NCBI GenBank assembly: GCA_023459875.1
Contig: JAEWRY010000048.1
Coordinates: 1-56,649 of the forward strand
DNA from: Bacillota bacterium
Lineage (GTDB): Bacteria; Bacillota; Clostridia; Oscillospirales; Oscillospiraceae
Length of the DNA: 56,649 nucleotides
Reading direction: 5' to 3'
The notes beneath the pieces were generated by a model. That model saw only the letters and a list, made by a program, of their open reading frames with translations, made no database searches and was not told the origin of the DNA. The stretch's first letter is position 1. The number at the start of each line of letters is the position of its first letter. Below, one piece after another: positions 33,692-41,678 of the stretch. The position numbers and the translations under genes are program-made.

Positions 33692-33796
33692 ATTTTAAGA
33701 TAACAGTCACAAATCCTTAAAATCTGTTTAAACCAGGTATCTTTAAAAACTCTTAATATTTAACCCGGTTTTATCTTAAAACAGGTTCGATATAAT
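33692..33796. promoter_or_regulatory. shared control region with response-regulator boxes
   Basis: TTAAA cores occur at 33717, 33728 (11 bases apart), 33743 and 33776, with ATTTTAAGATAACAG near 33692 mirrored by TTTTATCTTAAAACAG near 33770. A TATAAT at 33791-33796 serves the glycosyltransferase but has no -35, as expected for a promoter activated by an OmpR-type protein. Confidence 0.5.
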
Positions 33797-33850
33797 GATT
33801 TTTGTATCATAAGCATATACTAATTACCCGATGCTGAGGGAGGCAAGAGT

Positions 33851-35074
33851 GTGAAACTACCATATATCGCGCTTGCCCTGTGGCTTTTTATCAATGTTTT
33901 TTATTTTTATTTTATATGCATTTCCCTCTTCGCGCTGAAGCGGCCGAGGGAGTTTCCAGAGGCGAAGCCCAAATCCCGGTTTGCGGTGGTCGTGCCCGCC
34001 CGCAACGAAGAAGCGGTGATTTCACGGCTGATCGACAGCTTAACCGCCCAGGATTACCCCCGCGAGCTTTATGATATTTACGCGATTCCGAACAACTGCA
34101 CCGATGATACCGCCGGCGCCGCAAGACGCGCGGGCGCGGCGATCCTGACCTGTTCCTACCCCGTCAAGTGCAAGGGCGACGCGCTCCGCCAGGCGTTTGC
34201 CCAGCTCCTCAGCTCACCCAAGCATTACGACGCCTTCTGCGTTTTCGACGCCGACAATATCGTGGACAGCCGCTTTCTTTCTCAGATGAACCGCGCCTTC
34301 TGCGCCGGGGCCAGGGTGGCCAAAGCCAGGGACGAGGCCCTCAATCCGAGAGCCTCCTGGATTTCGGGCTGCTACGCCATCTATTTTACGATGTTCAATC
34401 TCTTTTTCAACCGGGCGCGCGATTCCTGCGGACTTTCTCCGGGGGTGCGCGGCACTGGCTTCGCCGTGCACCGTTCGGTGCTGCTTGAAAACGGCGGATG
34501 GCATACCGTTACCATGACGGAAGACATCGAGTTTTCCGCCCAGTGTGCGCTCATGGGCGAGCGGGTATACTGGGTGGACGGTGCGGTCACCTGGGATGAA
34601 CAGCCCAATTCCTTCCGCATTTCCATGAACCAGCGCCGGCGGTGGTGCAGCGGTTCCATGCAGGTGGCGGAGCTCCACATGGCCGACCTGAGAAAACGTG
34701 CCCACGAACGGAACGGCAGGCTTTCCTTTGACTTTATCTGTTATCTGTTGGTGCCGTACATACAGGCGTTCTCCGTGGTTCCCGTCCTGCTTGTCCTTCT
34801 TCACGGAATCATGATGGGAAAGATTGTCTTGCTCCATGTGCTCTGGCTGCTCGGCGGAGGCTTTTTGTTCACAAGCCTGCTCACGGCGGCGGCAGGGTGG
34901 TTTATGGTACTGTACATCGGGGAAGAGCCAGGCCTTATGTGGCGCAGTATTGTGGCGTTTCCCTTCTTCATGGTTACCTGGCTGCCTTTGCAGATTATCT
35001 CTCTGTTCCAGAAGACTACCGTCTGGAAGGAAGTCCGCCATAACGGCGGCGTGCTGCCGGAAAAAGCGGCGTAG
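33851..35074 (+). CDS. membrane glycosyltransferase, family 2 (processive type)
   Basis: 407 aa. One N-terminal helix (residues 3-26) is followed by the catalytic domain, with VVPARNEEAVI, the DxD motif in FDADNIVD, TEDIEFS (the base Asp) and QRRRWCSG (QxxRW), then three helices at the C-terminus. This set is that of processive synthases such as cellulose, hyaluronan or poly-GlcNAc synthases, acting on a nucleotide sugar at the membrane. The polymer is unknown. The start is GTG after GGGAGG. It is probably controlled by the adjacent two-component system. Confidence 0.9.
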   Translation: MKLPYIALALWLFINVFYFYFICISLFALKRPREFPEAKPKSRFAVVVPARNEEAVISRLIDSLTAQDYPRELYDIYAIPNNCTDDTAGAARRAGAAILTCSYPVKCKGDALRQAFAQLLSSPKHYDAFCVFDADNIVDSRFLSQMNRAFCAGARVAKARDEALNPRASWISGCYAIYFTMFNLFFNRARDSCGLSPGVRGTGFAVHRSVLLENGGWHTVTMTEDIEFSAQCALMGERVYWVDGAVTWDEQPNSFRISMNQRRRWCSGSMQVAELHMADLRKRAHERNGRLSFDFICYLLVPYIQAFSVVPVLLVLLHGIMMGKIVLLHVLWLLGGGFLFTSLLTAAAGWFMVLYIGEEPGLMWRSIVAFPFFMVTWLPLQIISLFQKTTVWKEVRHNGGVLPEKAA

Positions 35075-35093
35075 TAATTTTACATCGATATTT

Positions 35094-35124
35094 AAGAGGC
35101 GGGGCAATTCCCCGCCTCTTGTTT
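35094..35124 (+). terminator. rho-independent terminator
   Basis: AAGAGGCGGGG, CAATT loop, CCCCGCCTCTT, then GTTTA, 20 bases after the glycosyltransferase stop. Confidence 0.85.
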
Positions 35125-35179
35125 ACTGTATCGCTTTCCGGCAGAAGGCATTCATTTCTTTATAAACGCGGGAGAAAGC

Positions 35180-35208
35180 TTGAATTTATTTTACCACCGC
35201 CTTATAAT
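35180..35208 (+). promoter_or_regulatory. promoter of the beta-lactamase-like gene
   Basis: TTGAAT (35180-35185), 17 bases, TATAAT (35203-35208). It rules out the in-frame TTG at 35180 as a start codon, because that TTG is the -35 element. Confidence 0.7.
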
Positions 35209-35281
35209 ATTCTGGATCACCGCTTATGTTTTCCTGCGCGGCCGTTTTGCTCGCTGCGTTAATAAAAGGAGAGTGAATCCT

Positions 35282-36082
35282 ATGACCAAACAGGCGCTTG
35301 ACGCCTATCTGAACAGTGAAATCAAGAAGTTCCCCGGGAAATCGTCGGTACTGCTGGCCGATGTGGACACCGGCGAAATTCATTTTGCCACGAATCCCCA
35401 CAGTCCTGTTGTTGCGACCTCAACCATCAAGGTCCCCATTTTCCTTACCGCGCTGGACATGGTCAAACAAAAAAAGCTGTCTCTGGCGCAGCCCATCGCG
35501 GTTCCGGAGGACCGGATCCTGCCCGACACCCAGGTTTTTGAGCTGGGGCAGAGCGATTATACCCTGTGGGAGCTCCTTTACTGGATGATCACCATGAGTG
35601 ACAACACGGCCACCAACATCATCCTCGACCTTGTGGGCATGGAGGCAGTCAACGAATACTGCAACAGCGTTATGGAGCTTGCCCACACCAGAGTCGCCCG
35701 CAAAATGATGGACTTTGACGCCGCGGTAAACGGAAACGAGAACTATACCTCGGCGTATGACCAGTACCGGATGTACTGCCATCTGTGCCACGGCAGGCTG
35801 TTTTCCCGGCAGCTCACCAAGGTGGCGCTGGATATCCTCTCCCGTCAGCGCTCCACCGACCAGTTCCTGCGCTATATTCCCCGCACGGTGACGGTCGCCC
35901 ACAAGACGGGTACCCTGGACGGCATCTCCCACGATTCGGGAGTGTTTTTCCTCCCCCATATGCGCTGCTACCTGGGTGTTTTTACCTGGGACGGCCCCAG
36001 CGTCGAGGGAAATCTTCTGCAGAAGCAGTTTGTGGGAAGGCTGGCCAGAGCCGTCTACACGACCTTTAAGGTAACGCTGTGA
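35282..36082 (+). CDS. class A beta-lactamase-fold serine hydrolase, no signal peptide
   Basis: 266 aa with the three active-site motifs of penicillin-recognising enzymes: STIK (Ser47, Lys50), SDN (106-108) and KTG (208-210). The Glu166-type ExxLN loop of true class A lactamases is not seen in the corresponding stretch, so efficient penicillin hydrolysis is doubtful; a D,D-peptidase or esterase role is possible. The ATG at 35282 follows AAAGGAG. With this start there is no export signal. It overlaps the NlpC/P60 gene by four bases, so the two are coupled. Confidence 0.82.
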   Translation: MTKQALDAYLNSEIKKFPGKSSVLLADVDTGEIHFATNPHSPVVATSTIKVPIFLTALDMVKQKKLSLAQPIAVPEDRILPDTQVFELGQSDYTLWELLYWMITMSDNTATNIILDLVGMEAVNEYCNSVMELAHTRVARKMMDFDAAVNGNENYTSAYDQYRMYCHLCHGRLFSRQLTKVALDILSRQRSTDQFLRYIPRTVTVAHKTGTLDGISHDSGVFFLPHMRCYLGVFTWDGPSVEGNLLQKQFVGRLARAVYTTFKVTL

Positions 36083-36897
36083 AGGCGCTCGTCGTCGTCC
36101 CCGTCTGTCCCCTCATGTCCCGGCCCGACCGCGGGAGCGCTGTCGCCGACGAAGCGCTTTTCGGCATGACGGTGGAGCTTCTCGCCCCGGCAGGGGAGAC
36201 CTGGTACGAGATCAGCACCCATTACGCATATACCGGCTTTGTGAGCAGCAAATCGCTTCTTGTGGGCGACGAGCGAGCCCGCCGGTGGGAAAACCTGCCC
36301 AAGCGGGTGGTGCTCCACAAAAATACCTGCGATATCCTTTCCGAGCCCAGGTTCCAGTCCCGGCTGCTCACGACGCTGCCCCGCGGGGCGCTGGTTTCCC
36401 CGGAAGGAGACCCCGAGGACGGCTGGCGGAAGGTTTTGCTGAGTGACGGCAGACGGGGGTACGCCAGGGATAGTATTCTGGATACCTTTTGGCAGACCCC
36501 TCCCTCGGAAGGAGAGGCCCTGCGGGAGAGGCTCGCATGGACCGCCATGCTCTACCTGGGCACGCAATACCGCTGGGGGGGAAAGACCCCATTGGGCATC
36601 GACTGTTCGGGGCTCACCTCCATGGCCTACCTTTTAAACGGCATTCTTATTTACCGGGACGCCGAGCTGAAGCCCGGCTTTCCGATCCATTCCATTCCCC
36701 GGGAGAAAATGGGTAAGGGCGACCTGATCTATTTCAAAGGCCATGTGGCAATGTTTTTGGGAGGTGGAGAATTCATCCACTCCACCGGGCGCGCGGGCAG
36801 CGACGGGGTGGTAGTGAACAGCCTGAACCCCTCCTCGCCCCTCTATCGGGAAGACCTGGCAAACGGCATTCTGGCGATTGGAAGCGTCTTTACATAA
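36079..36897 (+). CDS. NlpC/P60 cysteine peptidase with SH3-like domains (YkfC-like)
   Basis: 272 aa. Two bacterial SH3-like parts (about 1-65 and 72-135) precede the papain-like NlpC/P60 domain, with the catalytic Cys176 in GIDCSGLTSMAY and His222 in GHVAMFLGG. This build matches gamma-D-glutamyl-L-diamino acid endopeptidases such as YkfC, which trim cell-wall peptides. There is no signal peptide, so it may act in the cytoplasm on imported wall peptides. The start GTG overlaps the stop of the beta-lactamase-like gene. Confidence 0.9.
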   Translation: MKALVVVPVCPLMSRPDRGSAVADEALFGMTVELLAPAGETWYEISTHYAYTGFVSSKSLLVGDERARRWENLPKRVVLHKNTCDILSEPRFQSRLLTTLPRGALVSPEGDPEDGWRKVLLSDGRRGYARDSILDTFWQTPPSEGEALRERLAWTAMLYLGTQYRWGGKTPLGIDCSGLTSMAYLLNGILIYRDAELKPGFPIHSIPREKMGKGDLIYFKGHVAMFLGGGEFIHSTGRAGSDGVVVNSLNPSSPLYREDLANGILAIGSVFT

Positions 36898-36898
36898 G

Positions 36899-36925
36899 CT
36901 GCCGAAAAACTGTGTTTTTCGGCAG
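36899..36925 (+). terminator. hairpin directly after the NlpC/P60 gene
   Basis: CTGCCGAAAAAC, TGT loop, GTTTTTCGGCAG, one base after the stop. The T-run is inside the stem; it may be the first of two tandem terminators. Confidence 0.55.
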
Positions 36926-36953
36926 AGCGGAGGCTGGAACACGGCACTTTTGA

Positions 36954-37054
36954 CTGTCGAAAAACCATGTTTTTCGACAAAACGATAAGATGGAAGCGGC
37001 TCTTTGGAGCCGCACAAAGAGTGCCGTGCGGGAAGTGAACTCCCGCACGGCGCT
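36954..37054 (+). repeat. structured dispersed element, family II, copy A
   Basis: Three hairpins in a row: TGTCGAAAAAC/GTTTTTCGACA, GCGGCTC/GAGCCGC, and GCCGTGCGGGA/TCCCGCACGGC, joined by AAAACGATAAGATGG and ACAAAGAGT. A copy of about 80% identity by eye lies on the minus strand at 41526-41626. In the last hairpin the arms differ as GTG/CAC against TGG/CCA while pairing stays perfect, which indicates selection for structure. Its last hairpin followed by a T-run is the terminator of the NlpC gene. Confidence 0.65.
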
Positions 37055-37057
37055 TTT
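37021..37057. terminator. terminator between NlpC/P60 and gerKB genes
   Basis: GTGCCGTGCGGGA, AGTGAAC loop, TCCCGCACGGCGC, followed by six T. It serves the plus strand and lies just beyond the gerKB stop on the minus strand. Confidence 0.85.
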
Positions 37058-37061
37058 TTAT

Positions 37062-38195
37062 TTATGGAGATTTTAACTCTGAGCTGCCTGAGGGGGATGC
37101 CTTTTTTCTCTGTTTTCTCTTTCTGATTTCGGCAACAAGGAGGAGGGCCAGGGGCAGTACGACCTGGAAAGGGAAGACGTAGTATTTATAGACCGGTATC
37201 CAGTCGATCATCTCCCCCAGACTGGAGTAAAGAATCGAAGCGAGCGCCGTCATAAAAAGGCAGACTGGCGCCGCCAGTTTTTTATAGCCGTCGATGTTGA
37301 ATATCCTAGCGAGCCCTTTTGTAGCGGCGATCAGACAGCCGCTGATTTTTACAAAGCACATAAAGGTGAACGCGACGGCGACGGTTTCCTCAATTCTCGC
37401 CAGAACATCCGTCAGGCTGCCGCCGATCACAACCAGTTTCGCCGCTTCAATATGAGGAAAGAAAACCTCCGATAACATCGGAAACCCTATGGTTAAAATA
37501 TTCTTTACAATACCAATGAGCAGCAGTCCGCCACCCAGTATGCCGCCCCAGAAATATACCTTATACGGACTGTCCTTGGGCTTCAGCGAGCTGAGGACCG
37601 GCAGAAGCAGAACGGTTTCACACATTGGAAAGGATAAATTCGAATAGGTGCTCAGCAATATTGTGCCGGTATCCTGCCTCATGACGGGAAGAAGATTATT
37701 GAATTCAAAGTCCTTAACGGACAACACGGTAATGGAAAAAAGAATGAAAATATAGATCATCAAAAAGAGAACGGCGCATTTGCCGAGATTCTCTATTCCG
37801 CTCTTTACCACGTAGATGCAGAGAAACGACATGAGCGTATAAAACAACAGCTGCGGCGTCTTAGGCAATTCTTCAATTCGGATAAACTCGGCAAAGTTTC
37901 GCAGGACCAAAGCGCCCAAATGAATTGCGTACCAGAAAAAAAGAACGGTGAAGGCTTTTCCAAGCACATTGCCGAACGTTTTCACGACGATATCAAAAAA
38001 ATCCATGCCCGGATAGAGCTTTAGGATTCTGGCGTAAAGCAGGGCGAACGGAATAAACGCGGCGATCGCCAGCAAGCTGGCAATCCACGAATCCTGAAGT
38101 GCGTCACGGCTTGTTCCCAAAATGACCGAACTGCCGAGAATAAACGCCGCGATGATGGAGAGTGCCTGCTTTAAAGAGATGACTTCCTTATTCAT
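37062..38195 (-). CDS. gerKB: spore germination permease, GerKB/GerAB family
   Basis: The B subunit (377 aa, ten predicted helices) of a germinant receptor in the spore inner membrane, an amino-acid-permease-like protein that binds the germinant. The helices begin at residue 8 (KQALSIIAAFILGSSVILG) and the end is basic. It starts 14 bases after the small D-type gene and closes the gerK operon. In Clostridia these receptors answer to amino acids, sugars or salts; the signal here is unknown. Confidence 0.93.
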   Translation of the reverse strand: MNKEVISLKQALSIIAAFILGSSVILGTSRDALQDSWIASLLAIAAFIPFALLYARILKLYPGMDFFDIVVKTFGNVLGKAFTVLFFWYAIHLGALVLRNFAEFIRIEELPKTPQLLFYTLMSFLCIYVVKSGIENLGKCAVLFLMIYIFILFSITVLSVKDFEFNNLLPVMRQDTGTILLSTYSNLSFPMCETVLLLPVLSSLKPKDSPYKVYFWGGILGGGLLLIGIVKNILTIGFPMLSEVFFPHIEAAKLVVIGGSLTDVLARIEETVAVAFTFMCFVKISGCLIAATKGLARIFNIDGYKKLAAPVCLFMTALASILYSSLGEMIDWIPVYKYYVFPFQVVLPLALLLVAEIRKRKQRKKASPSGSSELKSP

Positions 38196-38209
38196 ACGCG
38201 TCGCTCCAT

Positions 38210-38422
38210 TTATTTTAGTTTCAGCAGGGAAGAAAAGAAGAATTTGATCGGGCCTGACGGACTGGGCACCGTAATGTTGACTGCCATAAGTGCAAGCACG
38301 ACGAAAGAAGAGACGAAAAGCGCGCCGTACACCCAGCTTGTCTTTTTATCTTTGGCTTTCAGAATAGGCAAATAATCAAAGAAAAAGATGCTGATGAACA
38401 GAAAAATCATGATCGCGGCCAA
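38210..38422 (-). CDS. small two-helix protein, germinant receptor D-subunit like
   Basis: 70 aa with two hydrophobic segments (about 3-20 and 32-50) and a short loop with KAKDKK. Small two-helix D subunits lie in several Bacillus and Clostridium germination operons and modulate the receptor; size and place, between gerKC and gerKB, fit this. The TTG at 38422 has AAAGG 11 bases before; an ATG four codons later has none. Family membership is inferred from context. Confidence 0.65.
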   Translation of the reverse strand: MAAIMIFLFISIFFFDYLPILKAKDKKTSWVYGALFVSSFVVLALMAVNITVPSPSGPIKFFFSSLLKLK

Positions 38423-38437
38423 GCTGATTACAACCTT

Positions 38438-39574
38438 TCATTTGTTTCCGATGAGACCGCTGTCTAAAACGGTGACATCGGAAGAAACTTTCGTTTCCAG
38501 GGTTTTAAATACGCTGCACCATTCTGTCTCCAGTTTTTCCCACACTTCCGGATTTTTCTTGCTGACGACGTCGCCGAAGCCGAAGATGTCCTGGCCGAAC
38601 TTAACCTGCACCAATTTGATCACGCTGTCGATATTTTCCTCCAAAGACTGTTTCCAGTACTTTTCGGAAGCGCTGATGACCAGGTCTTCGGCGGAAAAAC
38701 CGACGCCCTGATCTATGATGGAGAGCTTGGTTTTTGTTTCAACGTCTATGGTGAGCTTCCCGTTCTCGTAGACCGGTTTGATTTCCGTGTTGTTTTCATA
38801 GATCCTGCCGCCGATCATGCCGTGGATTCCGGGCTCGATGAATCCATTGAGCGATCCGCCCTGCGCTTTGCCCGCCGCGAATAAGAAATACTTCGTATCC
38901 TCCGGGTCGAGATAACCGATCATTTTGTCCTTGGCAAAAACAGCAACGCCGTTGATTTCACTGGTGAGCGAGCCGTTAATGATGCTGTTCCGGACGGCCG
39001 GAAGCGTGAGCGCTGTCCCGCCTTCCCCGTAAAGGATATTAGCGGCCTTCAGCAAATCAAGGTCGTTGGTGGTGGACAGGTTATCAAAATTTGCCTCCAC
39101 CATGCTTCTTAATCCAAAAGAAATAACACTGGAAATCACACTTGTCTGCATGAGAATTTCCCTTGCCGTTTTTTCCTGGGATATTAAGGCGTAGATAGTC
39201 GGGCGCGTCTCGGGACCCCTGATAAAAAAGTCGATCAGGGGGAGAACGCCCTCCTTGGCCAGGTCCTCGCTGATTACTACGACCTGGCAGTTGCTCCAAT
39301 AGGGTTTTTTGTGGGTGATTTCGTTGAGATTTCGAACCGCTTCAAAAATCGTGTCCCCTTCGGCCTCGAGTATGATGGATTTCGTGTCGGAATTTTTTTC
39401 GCCGCCGGGTTTTAACACTTCCACCGCCAGATGATACGTTTTGTCTTCGCTGCTTTTATCCAGCGCGCAGCCGACTACGATGGAAAGGTGCTCGACTTCC
39501 TTGTAATCCTGGCAGCCGGAAAGGGATGTGAGGACAAATGCCAATACCGCCGATAACAAAAGCAATTTTTTCAT
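38438..39574 (-). CDS. gerKC: germinant receptor lipoprotein, GerKC/GerAC family
   Basis: 378 aa. A signal peptide ends with the lipobox LSGC (Cys near residue 21), then a GerAC domain follows, with EVEHLSIVVGCALDK near 27 and the conserved GPETRPTIYALIS and YGEGGTALTLPAV blocks. It is the C subunit, lipid-anchored in the spore inner membrane. The start overlaps the end of gerKA by four bases. Confidence 0.94.
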   Translation of the reverse strand: MKKLLLLSAVLAFVLTSLSGCQDYKEVEHLSIVVGCALDKSSEDKTYHLAVEVLKPGGEKNSDTKSIILEAEGDTIFEAVRNLNEITHKKPYWSNCQVVVISEDLAKEGVLPLIDFFIRGPETRPTIYALISQEKTAREILMQTSVISSVISFGLRSMVEANFDNLSTTNDLDLLKAANILYGEGGTALTLPAVRNSIINGSLTSEINGVAVFAKDKMIGYLDPEDTKYFLFAAGKAQGGSLNGFIEPGIHGMIGGRIYENNTEIKPVYENGKLTIDVETKTKLSIIDQGVGFSAEDLVISASEKYWKQSLEENIDSVIKLVQVKFGQDIFGFGDVVSKKNPEVWEKLETEWCSVFKTLETKVSSDVTVLDSGLIGNK

Positions 39575-41160
39575 CTGTCTGATTTCTCCGTGTTCATCCG
39601 TACTTTATCCAGTGCAAAATCAGGCCGCGTAATCATCTTCCACCACGGCGCCCGGAAAAAGATATCCTTATTCTTCTGGAATCGGAAGGACAGCTCCGAG
39701 ATATACGGCACGCCGAAAGAACGGATGTTGAAGAGATGGATGATGAGAAAGCCTGTGCCGAACGCAATACCCACGATGCCGGTAAAACTGGCGAGCAATA
39801 AGATAAGCGTGCGGTAAACCACAATGGGAGCGTTGAGCCGCTGTACCATTAGACCCGTGATGCCCGTAAGCGCAACGATGATAATGACCGGCGCGCTGAT
39901 GAGCTTGGCATCGACAGCGGCCTGGCCGATGACCAAAGCGCCGACGATGCTCAGCGCGTGACCGATGCCCACCGGCATGCGGACGCCTGTCTCAGAGATG
40001 ACCATGAACACGAAAATCATGAGGAACACTTCGATCACGGTCGGAAAGGGGACGGATTCCCTGGCTGTCGAAACGCTGACGAGCATTGGGGTCGGGAGGG
40101 TTTCCTGATGATACGCCATGACCGCCACATAGAGGGCCGGGAAATATACGGTGATCAGGAACCCCGCCATGCGGACGAGCCGCTGAATCGAAGCGTAGTA
40201 AAAGTTTACATAATAATCTTCGTTGTTTTGAAAGTTCTCTATGAAAAGATACGGCACCGTGATGGCCACCGGCGTGCCGTTGAGCAGGAGGGCAACGCGT
40301 CCTTCCAGGAGCCGGGCGGCCACGACGTCGGGCCGTTCGGTATCTCCAATGGTTTTAAAGGTAGTAAGGGGCGAATCCTTGATGATTTCGGAGATATAGT
40401 TCACATCAAGAGTGCCGTCCATGTTGAGCTTATCAAGGCGCCTGTACAATTCATCCAGGATTTTGGAATCTGCCAGACCTTCGATGTAGCAGACGCAGGC
40501 CTTTGTTTTTGTCCTTTTTCCGAGCACTCTGAATTTCATTTTCAGATCCTGGGTCCCGATTCTCCGGCGCAGCATGGAGAGGTTCTCAAGCAGAACCTCG
40601 GTGAACCCTTCTCTGGGACCGCGCAGAATTTTTTCGCTTTCCGGCTCCGTGACGGAACGGTGGGAGTAACCCTTTGTACTGAGAAGAAGGACGTTGTCCG
40701 AATTCTCAATAAACAAAACGGTATCGCCGCTGACGATCGCCTCAAGTATTTTTTCCACTTTTGCCGTCTTTTCGATTTCGCCGATTAAAATAACCTGATT
40801 GGCGATGTGATCCACCGCGTTTTCCTGCGGGCCGATATCCGCGGATTCTATGGGAAAAACCACGTTCTGATTGATCATGAGACTGTTTACCATGCCGTCG
40901 ATATACATAATGCAGAATTTCGTGGTTTTACCGTTCCGGTTTTCCATCTTTCGGACGACGAGCGTATCATTGTCATGAAACAGCTCCTCTACCGCGCCGA
41001 CATCCTTTTCAAAGTCTCCGGTCAGATCGGATTCCTTGGGAGCGGCGCCGTCTCCGGCGGCGGGCTCCTCTTCGTTTTGTTTTTCCTTATTATTTTTCCT
41101 GCCGTCATTTTTTGAACTATGCCATAGTATTTCTTTTATTTTTTTTAATAAGGCAAACAA
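39571..41160 (-). CDS. gerKA: germinant receptor A subunit, GerKA/GerAA family
   Basis: 529 aa from the TTG at 41160, preceded by AAGG with a six-base gap. An ATG at 41208 is possible but has no ribosome site, and the longer reading to 41370 would begin at the promoter itself. The large soluble N-terminal part (about 70-330) has FCIMYIDGMVNS and the family PLTTFKTIGDTERPDVVAARLLEGRVA; five or six helices follow from about 350, with GVRMPVGIGHALSIVGALVIG. It is the first gene of the receptor operon, expressed in the forespore. Confidence 0.93.
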   Translation of the reverse strand: MFALLKKIKEILWHSSKNDGRKNNKEKQNEEEPAAGDGAAPKESDLTGDFEKDVGAVEELFHDNDTLVVRKMENRNGKTTKFCIMYIDGMVNSLMINQNVVFPIESADIGPQENAVDHIANQVILIGEIEKTAKVEKILEAIVSGDTVLFIENSDNVLLLSTKGYSHRSVTEPESEKILRGPREGFTEVLLENLSMLRRRIGTQDLKMKFRVLGKRTKTKACVCYIEGLADSKILDELYRRLDKLNMDGTLDVNYISEIIKDSPLTTFKTIGDTERPDVVAARLLEGRVALLLNGTPVAITVPYLFIENFQNNEDYYVNFYYASIQRLVRMAGFLITVYFPALYVAVMAYHQETLPTPMLVSVSTARESVPFPTVIEVFLMIFVFMVISETGVRMPVGIGHALSIVGALVIGQAAVDAKLISAPVIIIVALTGITGLMVQRLNAPIVVYRTLILLLASFTGIVGIAFGTGFLIIHLFNIRSFGVPYISELSFRFQKNKDIFFRAPWWKMITRPDFALDKVRMNTEKSDR

Positions 41161-41226
41161 AAAATCCCTTCTTTCCGGTCTGTCTGTGTACCAAATCCAT
41201 GAAATCATTTCCGTTCGAGCGGTTTT

Positions 41227-41264
41227 GGCTTGGGCTTCGCGGAATTTTCCGCGAAGCCCAAGCC
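41227..41264. promoter_or_regulatory. perfect 18-base hairpin in the gerKA leader
   Basis: GGCTTGGGCTTCGCGGAA, TT loop and its exact complement lie in the untranslated leader between the sigma-G-like promoter and gerKA. A second stem CCCCGGC/GCCGGGG (41275-41291) is next to it. It could stabilise the spore mRNA or act as an attenuator. Confidence 0.55.
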
Positions 41265-41374
41265 TGATCCATCTCCCCGGCGCCGCCGGGGATGTTTCCC
41301 GCAGCCGAAGCCCGTTCAGCTGCCGCGCGGCGACGCCGCGCAAATAAATTCCATATCCGCTTTCAGACATTTTG

Positions 41375-41403
41375 TAGTATTTGTCTTCTGATACGATCTA
41401 TTC
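41375..41403 (-). promoter_or_regulatory. sigma-G-like promoter of the gerK operon
   Basis: On the minus strand GAATA (41399-41403), 17 bases, AATACTA (41375-41381), close to the forespore sigma-G pattern GHATR and CATnHTA. Germinant-receptor operons are read by sigma-G, so the position is as expected. Confidence 0.55.
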
Positions 41404-41452
41404 TGATATTTTACAGACAAGGCGCTTCCGCCTGGCGAAACCCTCGTCCTTT

Positions 41453-41519
41453 TCGCCACCGGCGAAAACCTTTTGCGGATTTTGCGCCCAGCTTACGTGA
41501 CCGAAATCCGCAAAAGGTG
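41453..41519. repeat. paired inverted repeats upstream of gerK
   Basis: TTTTCGCC/GGCGAAAA (41453-41469) and CCTTTTGCGGATTT with its exact complement about 22 bases later (to 41519). They fill the space between the gerK promoter and family II copy B. Confidence 0.5.
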
Positions 41520-41525
41520 AAGTAC

Positions 41526-41626
41526 CAGCGCCTGGCGGGAACTCACTTCCCGCCAGGCACTCTTTGTGCGGCCCAGAGAGCCGCTTGCATCTTACCGTTT
41601 TATCGAAAAAACAGAGTTTTCGAAGT
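41526..41626 (-). repeat. structured dispersed element, family II, copy B
   Basis: Minus-strand counterpart of 36954-37054: a CGAAAA-rich hairpin, AAAACGGTAAGATG, GCGGCTC with GGCCGC, ACAAAGAGT, then GCCTGGCGGGA/TCCCGCCAGGC. It lies just beyond the stop of the giant SLH gene, in sense orientation, as copy A lies beyond the NlpC gene. No T-run follows the last hairpin here. Confidence 0.65.
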
Positions 41627-41631
41627 CATAA

Positions 41632-41660
41632 GCGCCCCGCCTGCAAAGCAGGCGGGGCGC
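41632..41660. terminator. hairpin after the giant SLH gene
   Basis: GCGCCCCGCCTGC, AAA loop, GCAGGCGGGGCGC, 18 bases beyond the stop of the minus-strand SLH gene. On that strand a poor T tract follows. Confidence 0.65.
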
Positions 41661-41678
41661 TTTCTATCGGAGGACGTT

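Noticed and set aside
35180..35281. N-terminal extension of the beta-lactamase-like protein with a hydrophobic segment that could be a signal
   Set aside because: The TTG at 35180 is the -35 element of a TTGAAT-N17-TATAAT promoter, and the ATG at 35282 has its own AAAGGAG.
41208..41370. Longer N-terminus of GerKA
   Set aside because: It would begin at the likely transcript start and run through an 18-base perfect hairpin; family length fits a start near 41160.
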